From Clostridia bacterium (GTDB lineage: Bacteria > Bacillota > Clostridia > Christensenellales > UBA1242), in the NCBI GenBank assembly GCA_023228225.1, contig JALOBO010000058.1, positions 1 to 8,605 of the forward strand: a DNA stretch of 8,605 bases, written 5' to 3'. Each line of letters opens with the position of its first letter. The first letter of the stretch is position 1. Below are positions 5,732-8,605 of the stretch, piece after piece. The notes beneath the pieces were generated by a model. It was not told the origin of the DNA. It searched no databases and saw only the letters and a program-made list of their open reading frames with translations. The translations under genes were made by a program, and so were the position numbers.

Positions 5732-5785
5732 TTTTTATCAATTGTTAAAATCAAATATACAACATTTAACAAGCAATAGCAATAG
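5732..5785 (-). repeat. duplicated promoter and leader block, copy A
   Basis: Bases 5732-5765 are identical to 6836-6869 (34 bases), then come 7 diverged bases, and 5773-5785 are identical to 6877-6889 (13 bases). Both copies lie directly upstream of a DUF262 gene, so the duplication included the control region. Confidence 0.9.
5752..5782 (-). promoter_or_regulatory. Bacteroidetes-type promoter of DUF262 paralogue A
   Basis: The minus strand shows TTG (5780-5782), 20 bases, then TATATTTG (5752-5759), an exact match to the Bacteroidetes -7 consensus TAnnTTTG. The ATG follows 28 bases below it, after an A-rich leader. The 13 bases around the TTG read CTATTGCTATTGC, a direct repeat. The same arrangement is preserved at 6856-6886. 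Confidence 0.8.
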
Positions 5786-5794
5786 TAAAGCAAT

Positions 5795-6049
5795 TTATTT
5801 TTCTAAAAGTTCCAAATTAACAGGAAATAATTTCATTGCTTTTACTGTTACTTTTTTCTTGTCCACTTTATGATTCTTTGGTTTGTCTGACCATAATCCT
5901 TGTAATGATTTAACAACTTCCAATGTAACACCGGTTTTTGTTTCATTTGTTGCAATTCCGACTGTTGATGTTGTTATGCCGCTTGAATCAACAGAATAGC
6001 CATAAGCATTTCCGATAATAACTTCGTTTCCTAATGCATCATATTTCAT
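5795..6049 (-). CDS. small phage protein of unknown function, possible SH3-like barrel (84 aa)
   Basis: The protein starts MKYDALGNEVIIGNAYGYSV, the kind of opening seen in many small T4-like phage proteins (a x-G-N-E-V-x-x-G-x-x-Y-G-Y pattern followed by short strands), which suggests a small beta barrel. A middle strand pair (TTSTVGIATNET, GVTLEVVKSL) and a lysine-rich C-terminal part (KPKNHKVDKKKVTVKAMKLF) follow. No catalytic motif is visible. It lies 15 bases after the preceding 65-residue gene, and its stop is 12 bases before the TTG of the next promoter. The family call is by pattern memory and is weak. Confidence 0.65.
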   Translation of the reverse strand: MKYDALGNEVIIGNAYGYSVDSSGITTSTVGIATNETKTGVTLEVVKSLQGLWSDKPKNHKVDKKKVTVKAMKLFPVNLELLEK

Positions 6050-6064
6050 ATTGTCATTTTTAAG

Positions 6065-6262
6065 TTATTCAATTGTTGGTCCTTGTTCAAATGCAATTCC
6101 TTTTTTCTTCAAGTCAACTTCAATTACGTTGAAAATTGTACCTTTGTATTCGGCAGTTTCATTTAATAGTTTTCTAGCTTCATCCTTTGCAACAATAATG
6201 CAAACGCCTGAAGACATTTCCCATTTATCCTTCGATGTTGTTTCTAAAATAAAAGTTTTCAT
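6065..6262 (-). CDS. small protein of unknown function (65 aa)
   Basis: I do not recognise this gene. The product has a predicted beta-alpha-beta order: MKTFILETTSKDKWEM, GVCIIVAKDEARKLLNETA, then GTIFNVIEVDLKKKGIAFE. It has one cysteine, no membrane segment and a slightly acidic end (EQGPTIE). The ATG at 6262 is four bases after the DUF262 paralogue B stop, so it is part of the same transcription unit. Its counterpart position after paralogue A is taken by an unrelated zinc-ribbon protein. Confidence 0.65.
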   Translation of the reverse strand: MKTFILETTSKDKWEMSSGVCIIVAKDEARKLLNETAEYKGTIFNVIEVDLKKKGIAFEQGPTIE

Positions 6263-6266
6263 GAAA

Positions 6267-6821
6267 TTATTTTTTAAGATTTTCTAAATGTTGAGCATCT
6301 TGTGGAGTTCCTGAAAAATTGATTTGCTCGAACCATGCAATTTTATCGGCGTCAGCAATCATTCGATTTGAATACTCATAAACAACATCAACAGTAAAAT
6401 TGAAACCTGCTATTTCATATTTTGCGTTATCGGCAAGATCTTTGAAAAAATAAATGTTATCATTTACTTCAATTGGAAATTCGTTATTGTAAAATTTTGT
6501 GATTGCAGTAAAACGTTGTTTACCGTCGATTATTTTAAATGTGCAAGCAGAACCGTCTTTTGTTCTATCACGATACTGAATCCATGAAATATTTGCAATT
6601 TTAATACCTTTGAGAACTGAAATTATAAATTCTTGTTGTTGTGATAATGTCCATACATGATCTCGTTGAAGATTTTTGCCGATAGACGGTAAAAATACAT
6701 CAGTATCATAAACATCACCATAGTGATTTTCGGCAAGAAACGAAATTGATTCTGTTGCCATGCCTTTATGAATTTCAAAAGGTAATTTTTTTCGAACATC
6801 AAATAAATCTAGTGGTTTCAT
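6267..6821 (-). CDS. stand-alone DUF262 (ParB-like fold) protein, paralogue B
   Basis: This 184-residue paralogue of the protein at 5187-5723 has the same signatures: GKNLQRDHVW (48-57), the helix QQQEFIISVLKGIKIA (61-76) and IIDGKQRFTAITKF (97-110). The end, DKIAWFEQINFSGTPQDAQH onward, is nearly identical to paralogue A, also at the DNA level, which points to recent duplication or gene conversion of the 3' end. The middle differs more, for example in the segment before the DGKQR motif (RDRTKDGSACTFK). The ATG at 6821 is chosen over an in-frame TTG at 6845, which would leave only about five bases of leader. No nuclease domain is attached. Function unknown; a nucleotide-sensing partner for another protein is possible. 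Confidence 0.85.
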   Translation of the reverse strand: MKPLDLFDVRKKLPFEIHKGMATESISFLAENHYGDVYDTDVFLPSIGKNLQRDHVWTLSQQQEFIISVLKGIKIANISWIQYRDRTKDGSACTFKIIDGKQRFTAITKFYNNEFPIEVNDNIYFFKDLADNAKYEIAGFNFTVDVVYEYSNRMIADADKIAWFEQINFSGTPQDAQHLENLKK

Positions 6822-6835
6822 ATGTTTCAATTTTA

Positions 6836-6889
6836 TTTTTATCAATTGTTAAAATCAAATATACAACATATTTGATGCAATAGCAATAG
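6836..6889 (-). repeat. duplicated promoter and leader block, copy B
   Basis: This is the second copy of the 34 + 7 + 13 base block described at 5732-5785; the 34- and 13-base parts are identical, the 7 bases between are not. Confidence 0.9.
6856..6886 (-). promoter_or_regulatory. Bacteroidetes-type promoter of DUF262 paralogue B
   Basis: TTG (6884-6886), 20 bases, then TATATTTG (6856-6863) on the minus strand, identical in both boxes and spacing to the promoter at 5752-5782. It starts just after the stop of the 59-residue gene and ends 34 bases before the paralogue B ATG. Confidence 0.8.
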
Positions 6890-6891
6890 AT

Positions 6892-7071
6892 TTACTGATT
6901 TTTTTCTAAAATAACGATATTTTTTGTCCAATTGCCGTATGACTGTGTGTATGATTGACGTTGTGCAATTTCAGCAACAAATACCCATCCTTCTTCAAAT
7001 AATTTATTTAACTCTATAACTTCAGTTTGATTAAAGTTACTAATAAGTACTGCTTTATTCTTTATTGCCAT
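6892..7071 (-). CDS. very small protein of unknown function (59 aa)
   Basis: An ATG at 7071 opens a 59-codon frame ending in TAA at 6892-6894. The product begins MAIKNKAVLISNFNQTEVIE and continues through LFEEGWVFVAEIAQRQ to a C-terminal strand, WTKNIVILEKNQ. This beta-alpha-beta layout with an EGW in the middle resembles small phage proteins in which a helix precedes a GW turn. The support is position: the ATG is four bases after the previous stop, and the stop is directly before the promoter at 6856-6886, so the frame fills an otherwise empty gap of about 180 bases. The neighbour at 7076-7324 also carries an AGW turn, hinting at distant relation. Confidence 0.65.
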   Translation of the reverse strand: MAIKNKAVLISNFNQTEVIELNKLFEEGWVFVAEIAQRQSYTQSYGNWTKNIVILEKNQ

Positions 7072-7075
7072 TTTA

Positions 7076-7324
7076 TTACATTTTAAATACTAAATAACTA
7101 CCATCACGTTGGTCTGAATGCCATTTTGCTTCTTTCCAGCCAGCAGCAAGATATCTTTTTTCAAGTATACTCCATATATCACTACGTAAACCGCTTGGTA
7201 TATCAATAGAAATTGAATTTCCGTAATTTACTGTTGATTTTGATAGCATTCTATCAATAATTTCTTCATAACGATTTGCGGTTGCTTGCAATTCCTTTTT
7301 GAATGATTCTGGTCCTATTGCCAT
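7076..7324 (-). CDS. small protein of unknown function (82 aa)
   Basis: The first half is a charged helix (SFKKELQATANRYEEIIDRML); the second half has a strand (SISIDIPSG), a helix (RSDIWSILEKRYLAAGWKEA) and a last strand (GSYLVFKM). A strand, helix, GW turn and strand with a basic patch (KWHSDQRD) is a layout common in small phage proteins of unknown role. No catalytic motif is evident. The ATG at 7324 is three bases below the stop of the preceding gene, and four bases separate its stop from the 59-residue gene, which supports one operon. Confidence 0.68.
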   Translation of the reverse strand: MAIGPESFKKELQATANRYEEIIDRMLSKSTVNYGNSISIDIPSGLRSDIWSILEKRYLAAGWKEAKWHSDQRDGSYLVFKM

Positions 7325-7327
7325 ATT

Positions 7328-7543
7328 TTATGAGTTTAAAAGTGAACATATTAAAACTACTTGAAAGCAACAAATATCTATCGGCATTAATCGTCTTTCA
7401 ACTTTATATAACGGTGCATCTAATCTCTTTGATGAAGCAACCGCATCACCTATGTTTGGAACTAAATAATGTTCGTACGTTAATACAACATTTTGTTTCA
7501 AATCAACAACTGTGATTTTATAAATTGGGTTATTGTCAAGCAT
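7328..7543 (-). CDS. small protein of unknown function (71 aa)
   Basis: The first two thirds look like beta strands (IYKITVVDLKQNVVLTYEHYLVP) followed by a helix (IGDAVASSKRL) and a strand (YKVERRLMPI). The end, CCFQVVLICSLLNS, is hydrophobic with three cysteines, but too short to be a confident membrane anchor. I do not recognise a family. The ATG at 7543 follows a leader with the 12-base palindrome CTTAAATTTAAG (7547-7558), just after the T run that ends the structured RNA. No separate promoter is visible, so expression would need read-through of that RNA or an unseen promoter. Confidence 0.62.
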   Translation of the reverse strand: MLDNNPIYKITVVDLKQNVVLTYEHYLVPNIGDAVASSKRLDAPLYKVERRLMPIDICCFQVVLICSLLNS

Positions 7544-7560
7544 ATTCTTAAATTTAAGTT

Positions 7561-7882
7561 AAAAAAAAACGGTTTCGATACGCAGCCTTGTATAAACCTC
7601 AAGAATCGTACAATCAGAATTCTATCAAATTACTCAAGGATTTGAAAGACCTTTCGGCTTTATATCTTTTACCTTTAAAGCCCTATGCCTCGGTATTTTT
7701 ACCGATACGGCTAATAGAAAGCAATAAGAGATTTGAGTATTGAAATTTAACGTTTGACCTTTAAGATTTGAACTTTTCAGTTTTTTTCCTAATATGGAGT
7801 TGCGCCCGAGAGCGCGACGTTAATTCTATCTTAACCTAGATAAAGAGGGATTGTGTTGTAGAGGTTTTCGCGTATGAAACCG
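7561..7882 (-). ncRNA. candidate structured non-coding RNA closed by a long terminal stem
   Basis: This 340-base gap between genes folds on the minus strand as one domain. The ends pair: 7870-7882 with 7570-7583 form 13 bp with one bulged base. Inside, 7861-7867 pairs with 7594-7600 (7 bp) and 7849-7854 with 7610-7615 (6 bp), so three nested long-range helices hold the two ends together. Local hairpins follow: 7819-7823 with 7831-7835; 7802-7805 with 7812-7815; 7691-7695 with 7700-7704 (5 bp, four-base loop); 7656-7662 with 7676-7682 (7 bp). Nine Ts (7569-7561) directly follow the closing stem, as at an intrinsic transcription end, and fix the strand. I looked for RNase P, tmRNA, tRNA and group I intron core sequences and saw none. 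I cannot assign a known class, nor do I see a promoter of the TAnnTTTG type. Confidence 0.65.
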
Positions 7883-7902
7883 TTTTACTTTATATTATTC
7901 GA

Positions 7903-8529
7903 TTAAACCTCGATAGAAGTTATTGCATTACTTTCGCTAAGAACCGCATCGACTTCACCTAAGAAATCTTGAAGTTCAGTTTCAAGAATTGCAATTTTGT
8001 CATCTATGTTAAGTGGGTCAACATATTCATAACCGTTGTTTTCATCAAACATTTTTGACAATGATGTGATTTCTTCTGGCTTTGCTTTTGATTTATCACC
8101 GCCTAGTGAAGCATTAATGAATATTTCGCGTTTTTCAGCGATTTGCGCATTTTGCTTTTCAAGACTTGATTTTCCTTGACGAGATCTGTTTTTAAGATTG
8201 TCAATAAAGCTTGCAGTTAATGCAGCGTTACCTTTTGCTGTTATTGCGTCAGCAACACTCATTTCTTTGTTTGCAACTGTTACAATTGTTTTACTGTTAG
8301 ATAAAACGATTGCTGCTTTAATTGCATTTTTACGTGCGATTAAATCTTGAACAGATTGATATGATTTTTTCGCGTTTTCAACGAATTTTGCTTCCTCTGT
8401 ATGTCCGTATACAAGTTTACCTTTTTGACGGATTCCTACTGGTTGGATTTCTGAAATTGCTTTCGCGATTCGTGAATCAATTGTTTTGATTTCTGTTAAA
8501 GCTCTGTGAATTGTTAATTTTGTAGCCAT
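7903..8529 (-). CDS. conserved-looking phage protein of unknown function (208 aa)
   Basis: From the ATG at 8529 the product begins MATKLTIHRALTEIKTID and is largely helical: a helix to about residue 28, a turn (VGIRQKGKLVYGHTEE), a long helix (EAKFVENAKKSYQSVQDL and on), a strand pair (KTIVTVANKEMSVADAI), a coiled-coil-like helix (SSLEKQNAQIAEKREIF) and an acidic C-terminal part. The opening helix and the central VTVxxKxMxVAxAI pattern resemble small virion-associated or hypothetical proteins I recall from tailed phages, but I cannot name the family. The frame extends 18 codons upstream to 8583; those codons cover the promoter element, so I prefer 8529. The stop is 20 bases before the structured RNA. 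Confidence 0.75.
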   Translation of the reverse strand: MATKLTIHRALTEIKTIDSRIAKAISEIQPVGIRQKGKLVYGHTEEAKFVENAKKSYQSVQDLIARKNAIKAAIVLSNSKTIVTVANKEMSVADAITAKGNAALTASFIDNLKNRSRQGKSSLEKQNAQIAEKREIFINASLGGDKSKAKPEEITSLSKMFDENNGYEYVDPLNIDDKIAILETELQDFLGEVDAVLSESNAITSIEV

Positions 8530-8531
8530 GT

Positions 8532-8554
8532 TTAAGATTTTTAAGTTTTTTAAG
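8532..8554 (-). repeat. nine-base-period leader repeat
   Basis: CTTAA occurs three times at exact nine-base spacing (8532-8536, 8541-8545, 8550-8554) in the A-rich leader between the promoter and the ATG at 8529. The leader has no Shine-Dalgarno sequence, as usual in Bacteroidetes. Confidence 0.6.
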
Positions 8555-8567
8555 TTTGAATTAATTT

Positions 8568-8575
8568 CAAATATA
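8568..8575 (-). promoter_or_regulatory. Bacteroidetes-type -7 element before the 208-residue gene
   Basis: TATATTTG on the minus strand matches TAnnTTTG exactly and equals the two DUF262 promoters. There is no TTG 20 bases upstream, so the -33 box is weak or different. The ATG is 38 bases downstream. Confidence 0.6.
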
Positions 8576-8605
8576 TTATACATAAGATTTCATTAGTTTC
8601 ATTTT
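8576..8605 (-). CDS. possible C-terminal end of a gene running out of the window
   Basis: A frame open to the window edge reads KMKLMKSYV and stops at TAA (8576-8578), one base before the promoter element. Nine codons are too few to be sure; gene packing makes it plausible. Confidence 0.2.
   Translation of the reverse strand, partial: KMKLMKSYV

Noticed and set aside
5723..5741. TTG start for DUF262 paralogue A (and the TTG at 6845 for paralogue B)
   Set aside because: Both TTGs lie only about 10 bases below the promoter -7 element within the duplicated leader; the downstream ATGs give equivalent proteins with proper leaders.
7561..7882. tmRNA, RNase P RNA or group I intron
   Set aside because: No tag reading frame or tRNA-like end, no RNase P core sequence, no P7/S core of a group I intron, and both flanking genes are complete rather than interrupted.
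1..8605. CRISPR array, insertion sequence or attachment site
   Set aside because: No regularly spaced direct repeats of 20-40 bases, no transposase frame and no tRNA-end duplication were seen.

Overview
The window looks like a stretch of a tailed-phage genome whose host is a Bacteroidetes bacterium. The evidence is: AT-rich DNA; almost every credible gene on the minus strand, packed 2-5 bases apart or overlapping; many proteins under 100 residues; homing endonucleases; a T4 Rnl2-type RNA ligase; promoters of the Bacteroidetes type (TTG, 20 bases, TAnnTTTG) and A-rich leaders without Shine-Dalgarno sequences. No capsid, tail, polymerase or terminase gene is present, so the phage type cannot be named from this piece.

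The layout is given in the direction of transcription, from high to low coordinates. At 8529-7903 is a 208-residue phage protein of unknown function behind a TATATTTG promoter element. At 7882-7561 is a gene-free stretch that folds as one closed multi-helix RNA ending in nine Ts. At 7543-6892 are three small unknown genes, one of them only 59 codons. At 6821-4600 is a module with two DUF262 (ParB-like fold) paralogues, each under a copy of the same duplicated promoter block, with small genes between and after them, including a zinc-ribbon protein and a protein with a signal peptide. At 4519-4250 is a tRNA-binding OB-fold protein whose start appears to be cut off by a one-base shift in an A6 run.

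The centre of interest is 4173-814. A T4 Rnl2-family RNA ligase is fractured into two genes at its nucleotidyl-transfer motif. The upstream half (3323-2859) ends its ligase part at EKVHG and continues into a 99-residue N-intein. The downstream half (1860-814) starts with a 38-residue C-intein ending in HN, then resumes the ligase with SNFSF. Between them sits a free-standing Vsr-like homing endonuclease (2793-1864). A GIY-YIG endonuclease (4173-3304) overlaps the start of the upstream half. An active 365-residue ligase could be made only by protein trans-splicing. This matches the fractured-gene arrangement known from phage metagenomes; I do not recall RNA ligase among the described hosts, but could not search.

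After the ligase comes a second gene-free stretch (808-557) holding a chain of about seven hairpins, a second candidate structured RNA, and then two small genes (543-259 and 253-23), the first with a C-terminal zinc ribbon. The ligase, the tRNA-binding protein and two structured RNAs lie close together, which could mean a region devoted to RNA maintenance during infection; that link is inference only.
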